DNA of 64,000 nucleotides from 9FT-COMBO-48-23 sp964400675 (GCA_964400675.1 CAYNVO010000006.1:62001-126000); one strand, 5' to 3'; positions 33,726-42,600 are shown, counted from the stretch's first letter. Translations and numbers: made by a program. Notes: generated from the letters alone by a model not told the origin.

Positions 33726-34853
33726 CTAACTTTCCTTTGCCTTTTCGCTGGCTATTTCAGGGAGACAAATCGGTGTCTGTTGGTCCTTTCCAGCGATGAA
33801 GTTCTCGACCCGCCTGTGGGCTTCGTCGTCAGAATATTGGATGGGTGGCGACTTCATAAAGTAGGCACTGGGAGCTACTATAGTTCCGGCTAAAGTCCTG
33901 TCCATGGCTAATTTGCAGCACCTTATGGCATCAATAACTACCCCAGCGGAGTTAGGACTATCCCATACCTCCATTTTAAGCTCCAAATTGAGAGGTACGT
34001 CGCCAAAAGTACGACCTTCCATCTTAATGTAGCAGAATTTACGGTCAGCCAGCCATGGCACATAATCGCTTGGGCCTACATGTATGTTGGCAGGCTCAAT
34101 TTCATAATCTAGCTGGGAGGTTACTGCATTTGTTTTGGAGATTTTCTTTGATTCCAGGCGCTCTCGCTCTAGCATATTATAGAAGTCGGTATTGCCGCCA
34201 AAGTTAAGCTGATAAGTTCTCTCCAGTTTGACCCCACGGTCGTGAAAGAGTCTAGTCAGTACACGATGGGTGATTGTAGCTCCGACCTGGGATTTGATAT
34301 CGTCACCGACGATTGGTAATCCTGCTTCGGAGAAGCGTTTATACCAGTAGGGTTCGCGAGCGATGAAGACTGGTATGCAGTTAATAAAGCCGCAGCCAGC
34401 AGCCAGGACTTGTTCTATGTACCACTTGGTTGCCTCTTCACTTCCCACCGGTAGAAAATTTACTACGACATCCGTTTTTGTTTCTTTAAGAATGCCAACA
34501 ATGTTAGCTGTAGCCCCCGATGACTTGGTGATTATCTGCGATAAATATTTCCCCAGCCCATCATGAGTCATACCTCGGGCTACTTTGACCCCAGTGCTAG
34601 GAACATCGCAAAACTTAAAGGTATTATTAGGCTTGGTGAAAATGGCTTCGGATAGATCCTTGCCAACTTTGTTTTTATCTACGTCAAAGGCGGCTACGAA
34701 GTTTATATTGCTTATATGGTAGCCGCCCAGATTTATATGCATTAGGCCGGGCACAGGCTCACCCTCTTTTGTTTTTTTATAATAATTTATGCCCTGAACG
34801 AGCGAAGAGGCGCAATTACCTACACCTATTATAGCTACATTTATTTTTCCCAT
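33726..34853 (-). CDS. ino1: myo-Inositol-1-phosphate synthase
   Basis: A 375-residue NAD-dependent enzyme that cyclises glucose 6-phosphate to inositol 1-phosphate. It begins I-N-V-A-I-I-G-V-G-N-C-A-S-S-L and contains V-N-F-L-P-V-G-S-E-E-A and D-D-I-K-S-Q-V-G-A-T, all typical of the short actinobacterial/archaeal form. It heads the glycosyltransferase-phosphatidyltransferase genes with a 48-base gap, and GAGGAAATA precedes its ATG. Confidence 0.92.
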   Translation of the reverse strand: MGKINVAIIGVGNCASSLVQGINYYKKTKEGEPVPGLMHINLGGYHISNINFVAAFDVDKNKVGKDLSEAIFTKPNNTFKFCDVPSTGVKVARGMTHDGLGKYLSQIITKSSGATANIVGILKETKTDVVVNFLPVGSEEATKWYIEQVLAAGCGFINCIPVFIAREPYWYKRFSEAGLPIVGDDIKSQVGATITHRVLTRLFHDRGVKLERTYQLNFGGNTDFYNMLERERLESKKISKTNAVTSQLDYEIEPANIHVGPSDYVPWLADRKFCYIKMEGRTFGDVPLNLELKMEVWDSPNSAGVVIDAIRCCKLAMDRTLAGTIVAPSAYFMKSPPIQYSDDEAHRRVENFIAGKDQQTPICLPEIASEKAKES

Positions 34854-34909
34854 GACTATTTCCTCTTTTCTATTTTACTGTAACATTTAACTGATGAAAC
34901 CCTTATATC

Positions 34910-35806
34910 CTATCCACTTGGTTTGGGGATAACCATCTTCGGTGACCTGACTAGTAGTATTGGAATCCTGGCGCTGTGCAATACCTTGTCAGCCACGCTG
35001 CCTAATACCCAGCGGGCGAGACCCGTGCGACCATGAGTTGACATAGCTATCAAGCTAACATTTTTATCTTCGGCATATTCTACTATTTTGTCGGCGGGAT
35101 CGCCAGTGACCACCTCGTATTTGGATTTAATTCCATTGTTACTTAATCTCTCGGTGATGCCTTTCAGATAATTTTCGCCAGCATCATGCATATCCTTGAT
35201 AAACTTTCTCCAGTCTGGACCACCAAGTAAACTGGCCTCCACTGTTCCAGGTGGTGAGATGACCTGTAGCAGGTCGACCGAAGCTTGTGATTTTGTGGCT
35301 AGTGTTTCGACATAAGATAAAGCTGATTCACCAATGTCTGAGCCATCTAAAGGAGCAAGGATTTTGCGAAGAGAGTTTAGCTTGTTCGCAGTACCGGTTT
35401 TAGTGGGGCGTTTGCTTCGGACAAGCAGAACCGGGGCTGTAGCTTCACTTATCACCTTTTCGGCTACGCTGCCCATCCACCAACGCGTGATGCCGCTTCG
35501 GCCGTGGGTAGCCATAATAATTAAGTCAGCCTCTTTTTCTTCAGTGAAATCGAGGATTTTATCTGCTGCGATGCCGTAACGGATGACTGGATTAGCTTTG
35601 ATATTGTCGCTCTGGAGACCACTTGCGATTCTGTTGACGTAATCTTCAAGTAGCCGATTTACGCGGCGCGTCTTTCTTCCGATGCCTATACCTAAAATGT
35701 GCACGTGAGAATCAAATCTTGGAGCTAAATCTCTGAGGTAGGGGAGTACACTTTCAGCTTCTCCAGAACCATCTAAGGGGACTAGAATTTTCTGTAATCG
35801 AAACAT
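34910..35806 (-). CDS. Tandem universal stress protein (UspA family)
   Basis: A 298-residue protein made of two Usp domains, each starting I-L-V/A-P-L-D-G-S and ending with the ATP-binding G-x2-G-x9-S/T pattern (M-G-S-V-A-E-K-V-I-S-E-A-T-A-P and L-G-S-V-A-D-K-V-L-H-S-A-R-I-P). Such proteins bind ATP and respond to stress. The start is placed at ATG 35806 (M-F-R-L-Q-K-I-L-V-P); an upstream ATG at 35818 is possible. A well-formed promoter lies just upstream. A paralogue occurs at 48527-49399. Confidence 0.88.
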   Translation of the reverse strand: MFRLQKILVPLDGSGEAESVLPYLRDLAPRFDSHVHILGIGIGRKTRRVNRLLEDYVNRIASGLQSDNIKANPVIRYGIAADKILDFTEEKEADLIIMATHGRSGITRWWMGSVAEKVISEATAPVLLVRSKRPTKTGTANKLNSLRKILAPLDGSDIGESALSYVETLATKSQASVDLLQVISPPGTVEASLLGGPDWRKFIKDMHDAGENYLKGITERLSNNGIKSKYEVVTGDPADKIVEYAEDKNVSLIAMSTHGRTGLARWVLGSVADKVLHSARIPILLVRSPKMVIPKPSG

Positions 35807-35830
35807 ACTCTTCACCATTTTATTTAATTG

Positions 35831-35859
35831 ATTATAGCGTAAGCTCTTGTATAAGACAA
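35831..35859 (-). promoter_or_regulatory. Predicted promoter of uspA-like gene
   Basis: TTGTCT (35854-35859) and TATAAT (35831-35836) on the - strand with 17-base spacing, ending 24 bases before the chosen start. The same A+T-rich gap must also hold a divergent promoter for the PHP gene (TATAAG at 35850-35855 on the + strand), so the two probably overlap. Confidence 0.6.
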
Positions 35860-35882
35860 AGCTTTTATGGTATTTTTGAGGG

Positions 35883-36560
35883 GTGCTTTATGATTTTCAC
35901 ACCCACACTTTTAATAGCGATGGCGTTTTATCACCACTAGAGTTAATACGTCGTGCTGTTGTTAAAGGCTATTCAGCAATTGCTATTACTGACCATGCAG
36001 CGCTTGGCTCACTTGGCAGACTGATCAAAGAAACGAGCGAAGATTGTGCCCTAGCCAGAGCTTATTGGGATATTCTAGCCATCCCCGGTGTAGAGCTTAC
36101 TCATGTTCCACCCCGTGCTATCTCTGAGGTGGCTAAACAAGCCAAAGAAATGGGGGCCTGGCTCGTAGTAGTACACGGCGAAACATCTGTAGAACCAGTC
36201 GAGAAAGGTACTAATCTTGCCGCTGTGCAATCTCCCTACGTTGACATTTTGGCACATCCGGGCATCATAACAATTGAAGAGGCCTCTCTGGCAGCCAAAA
36301 ACAATGTCTTTATTGAACTCACGTCTCGAAGAGGACATTCTGCGTCTAATGCTCATGTTGCTTCAGTAGGCCAAAAAGCAAAAGCAAAATTTTTGGTTAA
36401 TTCTGATGCCCACGACGAAAATGACCTGCTCACGCCGAGCTTAGTTGAGTCTATTCTTCGTAAAGCAAACATAAACCAGCGACGACACAGGCAAATTATC
36501 GACCGTAACCCCCTGCTTTTAATTGATAAAGTTAACAAATTGTCTTCGGGCTCTGGCTGA
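35883..36560 (+). CDS. PHP-domain phosphoesterase
   Basis: A 225-residue PHP protein. It opens with D-F-H-T-H-T and continues with I-T-D-H-A near residue 37, V-V-H-G-E-T, I-L-A-H-P-G and a late N-S-D-A-H; together these form the trinuclear metal site of PHP phosphoesterases. The archaeal/bacterial short PHP group hydrolyses phosphate esters of small molecules or nucleotides. GTG is the only start possible after an upstream stop, and it lacks a well-spaced ribosome site. It is transcribed away from the stress-protein gene. Confidence 0.85.
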   Translation: MLYDFHTHTFNSDGVLSPLELIRRAVVKGYSAIAITDHAALGSLGRLIKETSEDCALARAYWDILAIPGVELTHVPPRAISEVAKQAKEMGAWLVVVHGETSVEPVEKGTNLAAVQSPYVDILAHPGIITIEEASLAAKNNVFIELTSRRGHSASNAHVASVGQKAKAKFLVNSDAHDENDLLTPSLVESILRKANINQRRHRQIIDRNPLLLIDKVNKLSSGSG

Positions 36561-36572
36561 AGATATAATGAA

Positions 36573-36716
36573 CTAGCCCTTGCCAATCCGGAATACCTTA
36601 GTTCCACAGGATGGACAGCTTCCGCGTGTCGCTGGCCTCTTGTTTTTTAATGTTACGCTCTGCGGGTTTTTTATCTCCACTTTCCTCCGGCATTTGAAGC
36701 AATATGCTTGCGCCAT
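36573..36716 (-). CDS. DUF5679 zinc-ribbon protein
   Basis: A 47-residue protein with two Cys pairs, C6-F-K-C9 and C34-P-S-C37-G, a zinc ribbon. The family is marked by M-A-Q-A-Y-C, a basic middle with K-N-K-R-P-A-T and C-x-x-C-G-T-K-x-F-R-I-G. The function of the family is unknown; related proteins are common in Chloroflexota and archaea. The AAAGGAGGTGA ribosome site and a strong promoter suggest high expression. It is downstream of, and convergent with, the PHP gene. Confidence 0.85.
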   Translation of the reverse strand: MAQAYCFKCRRKVEIKNPQSVTLKNKRPATRGSCPSCGTKVFRIGKG

Positions 36717-36744
36717 ATATTTCACCTCCTTTCGTCAAAGCTGA

Positions 36745-36773
36745 ATCATATCTATTATAGTATAGACTGTCAA
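36745..36773 (-). promoter_or_regulatory. Promoter of the DUF5679 gene
   Basis: TTGACA (36768-36773, perfect consensus) and TATGAT (36745-36750) with 17-base spacing, on the - strand, 28 bases before the ATG. AAAGGAGGTGA follows as ribosome site. This is one of the best sigma-70-type promoters in the window. Confidence 0.75.
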
Positions 36774-36801
36774 GGCCTCCAGGCGTTTCTAGACAGAAAG
36801 G

Positions 36802-37698
36802 CTACGAGGCTGAGAAAACCTTATATGGGTGCCATGACTTTTTCTCGGGGATAAATTGCAGCACGGCTATGAAATTCCCGTTGAGATTGTACGCGCGGCA
36901 GAATTTATCTGAAGACAGGGAATTTTTATCTAAAGGCAATGAACGGCCGTTTCTGATTGCTATTTCATTGTCTTTATCAACAATGATTGCTTTCCAGTTT
37001 GAAAGCGGGCTGTCCACAGATTGGAGTAGCTCTTTCCAGGAGTCTTTGTGAAAGGCACATTCAATTTGTGGTAGGGATAATGCGTCTTCGATATGAAATG
37101 GCCCGCACCTTAGCCTTGTCAGATTTTTTATATGAGCGCCACAGCCGAGGTATTGCCCGATATCATTAGCCAGAGAGCGTATATATGTACCCTTGCTGCA
37201 ATCCACATTGATTGTTATAAGCGGTGACTGGCAGTTAAGAAGTTCTAGATTTAAAATTTCGACCTGCCTTGGCTTTAGTTTTATCGGAATACCAGCACGA
37301 GCTAGTTCATAGTATCGTTTACCCTGGCGTTTCAAAGCACTATATATTGGAGGCACTTGATTAATGACGCCTTGAAAATGCGTAAGGGCCTCCTCTATCT
37401 GGGGCACAGTGATATCACTGGAATCCCGGCGCTCGATTATTTTCCCTTGTCTGTCAAAGGTATCCGTAATTACACCTAGTTCGACCTGGGCGAGATATGT
37501 CTTGCTGCTATCCGTTAGAAACTGGGTGATTCGGGTTGCCTGACCAAAGCAGATTGGTAGAACCCCTGTGGCTATTGGATCTAGTGTACCGGCATGTCCG
37601 ACGTGTTTCTCTCCGGAGAGGTGCTTAAGCTGAGCTACTACATTGTAAGAAGTCTTGCCTTCGGGTTTGTTGATGTTGAGAATCCCGTCAATGCTCAT
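36802..37698 (-). CDS. truB: tRNA pseudouridine-55 synthase
   Basis: A 298-residue TruB that makes pseudouridine 55 in the T-loop of tRNA. The catalytic Asp lies in H-A-G-T-L-D-P-I-A-T-G, and G-T-Y-I-R-S-L follows later. ATG 37698 overlaps the end of rbfA by 11 bases and gives the usual I-D-G-I-L-N-I-N-K-P start; the open frame extends to 37734 but would overlap further. It is the last gene of the nusA operon. Confidence 0.94.
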   Translation of the reverse strand: MSIDGILNINKPEGKTSYNVVAQLKHLSGEKHVGHAGTLDPIATGVLPICFGQATRITQFLTDSSKTYLAQVELGVITDTFDRQGKIIERRDSSDITVPQIEEALTHFQGVINQVPPIYSALKRQGKRYYELARAGIPIKLKPRQVEILNLELLNCQSPLITINVDCSKGTYIRSLANDIGQYLGCGAHIKNLTRLRCGPFHIEDALSLPQIECAFHKDSWKELLQSVDSPLSNWKAIIVDKDNEIAIRNGRSLPLDKNSLSSDKFCRAYNLNGNFIAVLQFIPEKKSWHPYKVFSAS

Positions 37699-38056
37699 CT
37701 TCGTTTTCTGTGTCTTCGGAAGAGACTTGCTCAATTAGCTTCAGGACTTTTGCTCCACGCTCGATAGAATCATCAAGGTGGAAGCTAAGTTCAGGTGTGT
37801 ACCTTAATTCTAGGCGGTTTGCCAGTTGTCTGCGAAGGAATCCCGATGCAGCAGTGAAGCCTTGCAGTATCTCGCTTTTATTTACTTGGTCTCCCAGAGT
37901 GCTGATAAATACCCTGGAATGTTTCAAGTCAGGAGATGTCACAACTTTAGTTATTGAAATAAGGCTAGTAAGTCTCGGGTCATTGATTTGCTCTCGGAGC
38001 AAATCACTAATTTCTTTCTTAATTATGCTATCTATTCGCTCAGTACGCCGTGTCAT
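37688..38056 (-). CDS. rbfA: Ribosome-binding factor A
   Basis: A 122-residue RbfA, a KH-fold 30S maturation factor. It shows R-T-E-R-I-D-S-I-I-K-K-E-I-S, a core with D-L-K-H-S-R-V-F-I-S and a late R-Y-T-P-E-L-S-F-H-L-D-D-S. An acidic tail (D-T-E-N-E-D-E-H) ends it. It follows infB with an 84-base gap and overlaps truB. Confidence 0.93.
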   Translation of the reverse strand: MTRRTERIDSIIKKEISDLLREQINDPRLTSLISITKVVTSPDLKHSRVFISTLGDQVNKSEILQGFTAASGFLRRQLANRLELRYTPELSFHLDDSIERGAKVLKLIEQVSSEDTENEDEH

Positions 38057-38140
38057 GTTTGTTCCCTTAAGTTTTTAAAGTTAAAGATGTATTTGGGATG
38101 TAGAGGAGAATCTAAATGGAGAAACAGAAATCAGGATTAT

Positions 38141-39958
38141 TTAGCTTACGATTTCCTGTCGGTAGGATTGAATAATGTCGCCAACCTGGAAATCTGCGAA
38201 GCCTTCTATTTTAATGCCACATTCAAAGCCGGTGGCTATCTCTTTAACATCTTCCTTGAAGCGCCTTAGGCTGTTAATGCGGGATTCGTGGATTGATTCG
38301 CCTTTACGTATAACTCGAGCTGAAGCGTCTCGCCTTAACTTTCCTTCTTTAACTGAAACTCCAGCTACCTTGCCCTTTTTACCTGCGTCAAAGATAGCCA
38401 GCACTTCAGCCTGTCCTTCTACAACCTCAGTATAGGTTGGCTCCAGCATACCTTTTAGTGCCTTATCCACATCTTTTACCAGTTCATAAATTATATTGTA
38501 ATACCGGATGCTTGTGCCTTCTGCTTCAGCTAATCGCTGTGCTCCTGGCTCTGGCCTGCTGTTGAAGCCGATGATTATTCCTTTTGAGGCTAAGGCAAGT
38601 AGCACATCGCTTTCTGTAATACTGCCGCTACCAGAATGGATGACCCTAACCTTAACCCTTTCGTCGCCCAGTTGTTCTAGAGAATCTCTGATGGGTTCTA
38701 TGCTGCCCTGGACATCTGTTTTAAGGATTATGTTGAGCTCCTTTATCTGGCCAGTGCTGATTTGGGTTGAAAGGTCACTCAGGCTCAAAGTCTTAGCATG
38801 AGTCGGAACTTTTTGCTGCGTGCCCTTGTGCTTTTCCAGCAGCGTCCTTGCTTCACGCTCGCTGCCGACGACTTTAAAAGAGTCCCCTGCTTGTGGGACT
38901 GCATTTAGGCCAAGAACTTCTACAGGGGTAGCAGGTTCAGCTTTATTAAGCTGCTTGCCCAGTTCACTAAACATAGCCTTGACTCTGCCCCAGGTATTAC
39001 TAATTGCAATGGTATCACCGGGCTTTAGTATGCCTTTTTGAACCAGAAGTGAAGCTATTGGCCCCCTTGTTTTATCAAGTCTGGCTTCAATCACTACTCC
39101 TTCTGCTGGACAGTCATGTTCAGCTTTAAGCTCCAGGATATCAGCGACCAAAAGAAGATTTTCTAGGAGCTCGTCTATGCCCTGTTTTTTCTTAGCTGAT
39201 ATAGGCACGCATACAGTGTCGCCTCCCCATTCCTCAATAATCAATTCTAAGTCTGCCAGTTGTTGCTTCAACTTATCTGGATTTGCGTTCGGCTTGTCGA
39301 TTTTGTTGATAGCGACTACTATGGGCACATTAGCGGCTCTAGCATGGTTTATGGCTTCTATGGTTTGAGGCATCACGCCGTCATCAGCAGCTATCACGAG
39401 GACAGCGATATCAGTAATTTGAGTTCCTCTGGCTCTCATGGCAGTGAAAGCTTCATGTCCCGGTGTATCAAGAAAGGTAATTTTTCGTGAGTTCACCTCG
39501 ACTTGGTAGGCTCCTATGTGCTGGGTAATAGCACCGGCTTCAGTGGCAATTACGTTGCTTTGGCGTATTGCATCAAGCAGGCTCGTCTTACCATGGTCAA
39601 CGTGTCCTATAATGGTAATCACTGGCGGGCGTGGGGAAAGCTTGCCACTACCTGTTAACACCGGACGTTTCACTTGGGCAAACACTGGCTGCCTTTTTGA
39701 TTTGTAGCCAAAGTGATCAGCTACCACTGCCGCGGTATCAAAATCTACTGCCTGATTAATATTAGCCATGACACCGTTTCTCATGAGCTGCTTTATGACC
39801 TCGACGGCGCTAACTTGAAGTAGGTCAGCTAGTTGTTTAACACTGAGAGTTGGGGGAAGACTGATATAAGGCGGTATTCTAGAGTCGGCCTTAGCTCCTT
39901 GGTTACCCTGTGCCTGGCTGATGATCGGTTCTTGTTTATTTTCACTCAACTTGCTCAA
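38141..39958 (-). CDS. infB: Translation initiation factor IF-2 (short form)
   Basis: A 605-residue IF-2, shorter than the 800-900 residues of many bacteria because the N-terminal charged region is brief. The IF2_N motif (L-S-V-K-Q-L-A-D-L-L) is near residue 38. The GTPase domain has G-H-V-D-H-G-K-T, D-T-P-G-H-E and N-K-I-D, followed by the C1 and C2 domains. Its TTG start overlaps the ylxR stop (TTGA), so the two are coupled. Confidence 0.94.
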   Translation of the reverse strand: MSKLSENKQEPIISQAQGNQGAKADSRIPPYISLPPTLSVKQLADLLQVSAVEVIKQLMRNGVMANINQAVDFDTAAVVADHFGYKSKRQPVFAQVKRPVLTGSGKLSPRPPVITIIGHVDHGKTSLLDAIRQSNVIATEAGAITQHIGAYQVEVNSRKITFLDTPGHEAFTAMRARGTQITDIAVLVIAADDGVMPQTIEAINHARAANVPIVVAINKIDKPNANPDKLKQQLADLELIIEEWGGDTVCVPISAKKKQGIDELLENLLLVADILELKAEHDCPAEGVVIEARLDKTRGPIASLLVQKGILKPGDTIAISNTWGRVKAMFSELGKQLNKAEPATPVEVLGLNAVPQAGDSFKVVGSEREARTLLEKHKGTQQKVPTHAKTLSLSDLSTQISTGQIKELNIILKTDVQGSIEPIRDSLEQLGDERVKVRVIHSGSGSITESDVLLALASKGIIIGFNSRPEPGAQRLAEAEGTSIRYYNIIYELVKDVDKALKGMLEPTYTEVVEGQAEVLAIFDAGKKGKVAGVSVKEGKLRRDASARVIRKGESIHESRINSLRRFKEDVKEIATGFECGIKIEGFADFQVGDIIQSYRQEIVS

Positions 39959-40269
39959 CTCTGGTTCTCCCTCTTTCTAGGTAAGCGCTGGCTATATTCT
40001 GCCAGTGCTTGGCGATTTTCCGAGGTGAGCTTAGCCCGCAAAGTATGCTCTAATCGATTGCCTTTCAGTCCTGTCTCCCAGCATTCACGTATTGGGCATA
40101 AATAAATCCCTCGGCCTGCGCTTTTACCCTTAAGGTCTATCTCTACAATGCCAGTGCTACAGACTAGTCGTATTAAGTCTCTTTTAGCTTTTTTCCCTCG
40201 GCAAGCTATGCAGCTACGCTCGGGCGTGTGTCTTTGCGGAGGGATTTGCTTTTTAGAATTACCCTTCAA
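39955..40269 (-). CDS. ylxR: YlxR-family RNA-binding protein
   Basis: A 104-residue YlxR protein with the defining R-S-C-I-A-C-R-G motif and G-R-G-I-Y-L-C-P. It usually sits between nusA and infB, as here. The start is judged to be TTG 40269, inside the end of nusA, with GAGGA eight bases upstream. An open frame running to 40449 lies wholly within nusA and is rejected. RimP, often upstream of nusA in this operon, is absent. Confidence 0.85.
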   Translation of the reverse strand: MKGNSKKQIPPQRHTPERSCIACRGKKAKRDLIRLVCSTGIVEIDLKGKSAGRGIYLCPIRECWETGLKGNRLEHTLRAKLTSENRQALAEYSQRLPRKRENQS

Positions 40270-41704
40270 TCTCGTCTTCCTCAGAGTAGCTGATCGGTCT
40301 TGGACGCGTTTTCTTAGGTCTGCTTTTGCCTTTTTGCAAATCTGTCTCCTTTTTGCCGCTCTTCTTCTTTGCCTTATCTGTCCTTGCTGGTAGTATGTCC
40401 TCAGCGAACCTAATTTGGCGGGGTTCTGCAGATTTGGTTGGTGAGGCAACCTCCGAAGCTAGAACAAGCTCAAGGTCGGTTGAAGCTGTAGCTATTTCTG
40501 CTCCCTCCTCTTCACCGACTGGTTCCGATTCATCGGTTACACCTGCTTCGCTTAAGGGTATTGGAATATTGAGTTCGTCTACGGCGACGAGTTCGGGCAT
40601 AGACTCTTCTTCATCTGCCGTATCTACTGTTGCCAATGTAGCTTCTCTATCTAAACTGTCCCTTTCTGCTTCAAGTACTGATGCGCTCTTTATGTCAATT
40701 CGCCAGCCTGTTAGTTTTGCCGCTAATCTGGCATTTTGCCCTTCTTTGCCGATTGCTAGCGATAGTTGTTTGTCAGGAACAGTCACTATAGCGGTATTCT
40801 CTGTTTGATTGAGTTCGACGTTTGATGCCTGGGCGGGGCTGAGAGCATTAGCGATGAACACTGCCGGGCCATCAGACCATTCGACTACGTCTATCTTTTC
40901 GCCATGCAATTCATTCACGATATTCTGTATCCTAATTCCGCGCAATCCGACACAGCAACCCACAGGGTCAATGCCCTCTTGCCTTGCTGCTACGGCCACT
41001 TTGCTTCGATAGCCTGCCTCGCGAGCTATTGACTTTATGTCTATAGTACCGCCATATATTTCTGGGATTTCCAGTTCGAAAAGCCTTCGTAACAGGTTGC
41101 GGTGCGAGCGAGACACTAATATCTGGGGTCCTCTGGCGGCCTTGGTTACTTCTAGGACGTACACTTTGAGCCTTTGCCCAATACGATAGCGCTCATTGTG
41201 CACCTGTTCGCTAACGGGAAGTATTGCCTCAGCTTTGCCTAAATCGATGTGAATTTGCTCCGGATTGATGCGTTGCACCATTCCAGTAACGATGTCTCCC
41301 TCTTTGCCAGTGAATTCCTCGAAAATTGCGTGATGCTCCGCCTCATGCAATCGCTGCAATATAACTTGCCTTGCCGTCTGCGCAGCAATACGCCCAGCAT
41401 TTGGGGGCGTGGATTCTATACTTATAATGTCGTTAATCTGGGCATTTCTGTCGATCTTTTGGGCTTCGGAGAGGGATAGCTCATGAAGCAGGTCAGCCGG
41501 CTTTTCAACCACTGTCTTCCTGACATAGACTTTGACTTCGCCAGTGTTAGGATTTATCTTTGCTGAGATGTCTTGACCAGCGACAAAAGCATCTTTTCTG
41601 TAAGCGGAGACCAGTGCTGACTCTATTGCTGACAGCACCACTTCTTTAGGCAAATGCTTCTCAGCCGATAGTTGGGTAAGTGCAACCATGAATTCAGTCT
41701 TCAT
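40259..41704 (-). CDS. nusA: Transcription termination/antitermination factor NusA
   Basis: A 481-residue NusA. The N-terminal RNA-polymerase-binding domain, the S1 domain (about 130-200, with G-D-I-V-T-G-M-V-Q-R-I) and two KH domains (P-V-G-C-C-V-G-L-R-G-I-R-I and L-S-L-A-I-G-K-E-G-Q-N-A-R-L-A) are complete to residue about 345. The last 130 residues are an acidic then Lys-rich, low-complexity tail in place of the C-terminal repeats of enterobacteria. It heads the ylxR-infB-rbfA-truB operon. A hairpin lies in its leader. Confidence 0.95.
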   Translation of the reverse strand: MKTEFMVALTQLSAEKHLPKEVVLSAIESALVSAYRKDAFVAGQDISAKINPNTGEVKVYVRKTVVEKPADLLHELSLSEAQKIDRNAQINDIISIESTPPNAGRIAAQTARQVILQRLHEAEHHAIFEEFTGKEGDIVTGMVQRINPEQIHIDLGKAEAILPVSEQVHNERYRIGQRLKVYVLEVTKAARGPQILVSRSHRNLLRRLFELEIPEIYGGTIDIKSIAREAGYRSKVAVAARQEGIDPVGCCVGLRGIRIQNIVNELHGEKIDVVEWSDGPAVFIANALSPAQASNVELNQTENTAIVTVPDKQLSLAIGKEGQNARLAAKLTGWRIDIKSASVLEAERDSLDREATLATVDTADEEESMPELVAVDELNIPIPLSEAGVTDESEPVGEEEGAEIATASTDLELVLASEVASPTKSAEPRQIRFAEDILPARTDKAKKKSGKKETDLQKGKSRPKKTRPRPISYSEEDEIEG

Positions 41705-41738
41705 CGAATACCACTCCCCGTTTTTGTTTCCTCAACAA

Positions 41739-41763
41739 AAAAGTGGGAACTAGCCCCACTTTT
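41739..41763 (-). terminator. Intrinsic terminator/attenuator upstream of nusA
   Basis: AAAAGTGGG pairs with CCCACTTTT around a seven-base loop and, on the - strand, is followed by T6. It can end transcription from uppS. Because a promoter lies between uppS and the hairpin, it may also attenuate the nusA operon. Confidence 0.75.
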
Positions 41764-41788
41764 CGTTGCACTCTTAAGTTATGCCGTT

Positions 41789-41817
41789 AGTATAACATAG
41801 CTATAAGCAAAATGCAA
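41789..41817 (-). promoter_or_regulatory. Predicted promoter of the nusA operon
   Basis: TTGCAT (41812-41817) and TATACT (41789-41794) with 17-base spacing on the - strand. The transcript would begin near 41782, pass through the hairpin at 41763-41739 and reach nusA at 41704. The -35 match is only partial. Confidence 0.5.
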
Positions 41818-41883
41818 ATTCAAGCACTATTGATTTTTTCACCCCCTGTATTTAAACCCAGCTTGTTTGGTGTCTGGTATATT

Positions 41884-42600
41884 TTACTCTGGTGGTAAGC
41901 TACCAAAACGGCGTTGGCGTTGGCTATAGGCAGCAAGGGCTTCGTCGAGTTCTTTTTTGCCAAAATCTGGCCATAAAACCGGCGTGAAATATATCTCAGC
42001 GTAGGCGGACTGCCATATCAGGAAGTTACTCAGCCGCATTTCGCCACCGGTGCGAATTATTAAGTCAGGGTCAGGGATATCACCAGTGTGAAGATACTGG
42101 CGGAAAATCCTTTCATTTATCTGCGGTGGCGAAATGCCATCAGAAATAAGATTCCTTACTGCCTCGATAATCTCATCTCTGCCCCCGTAATTGAAAGCCA
42201 GACTGACAGTTATTCGTTCGTTATTTTGAGTCAGCTCCAGGCCTCGCTTTACTATCTCCTGTAGCCTGAGCGGCAGTCCGTCAGGCTTACCCAGGTGGCA
42301 AATTCTTATACCATTGTCCTGGGCAAATTTGATTCCTTGATCAAGCCCTTTCTCCAGTATTTTAAATATCCCATTTATCTCTCGTTTCGGTCGGTTCCAG
42401 TTCTCGGTGGAGAAAGCATATAGCGTGAGATAGAAAATTTTGTATTTAATGAAGATTTCTACTACATTTTGAGCCGTGTCGACTCCTTGCTTGTGTCCAG
42501 CTAATCTGGGCAGGCCACGTTGCTTTGCCCAACGACCATTGCCATCCATGATGATGGCTACGTGCTGAGGCATATTTTCTAAATTTGGCGGTTTAATCAT
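41884..42600 (-). CDS. uppS: Isoprenyl transferase (undecaprenyl/polyprenyl diphosphate synthase)
   Basis: A 238-residue cis-prenyltransferase. It starts with M-P-Q-H-V-A-I-I-M-D19-G-N-G-R-W-A-K, whose Asp binds the diphosphate via Mg, and continues with L-T-L-Y-A-F-S-T-E-N-W-N-R-P and R-T-G-G-E-M-R-L-S-N-F. It makes the lipid carrier for envelope glycans. It overlaps the preceding nucleotidyltransferase gene by eight bases. Confidence 0.94.
   Translation of the reverse strand: MIKPPNLENMPQHVAIIMDGNGRWAKQRGLPRLAGHKQGVDTAQNVVEIFIKYKIFYLTLYAFSTENWNRPKREINGIFKILEKGLDQGIKFAQDNGIRICHLGKPDGLPLRLQEIVKRGLELTQNNERITVSLAFNYGGRDEIIEAVRNLISDGISPPQINERIFRQYLHTGDIPDPDLIIRTGGEMRLSNFLIWQSAYAEIYFTPVLWPDFGKKELDEALAAYSQRQRRFGSLPPE

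Noticed and set aside
40270..40449. Extended N-terminus for ylxR
   Set aside because: It overlaps the nusA tail and is low-complexity basic sequence; TTG 40269 gives a normal family length.
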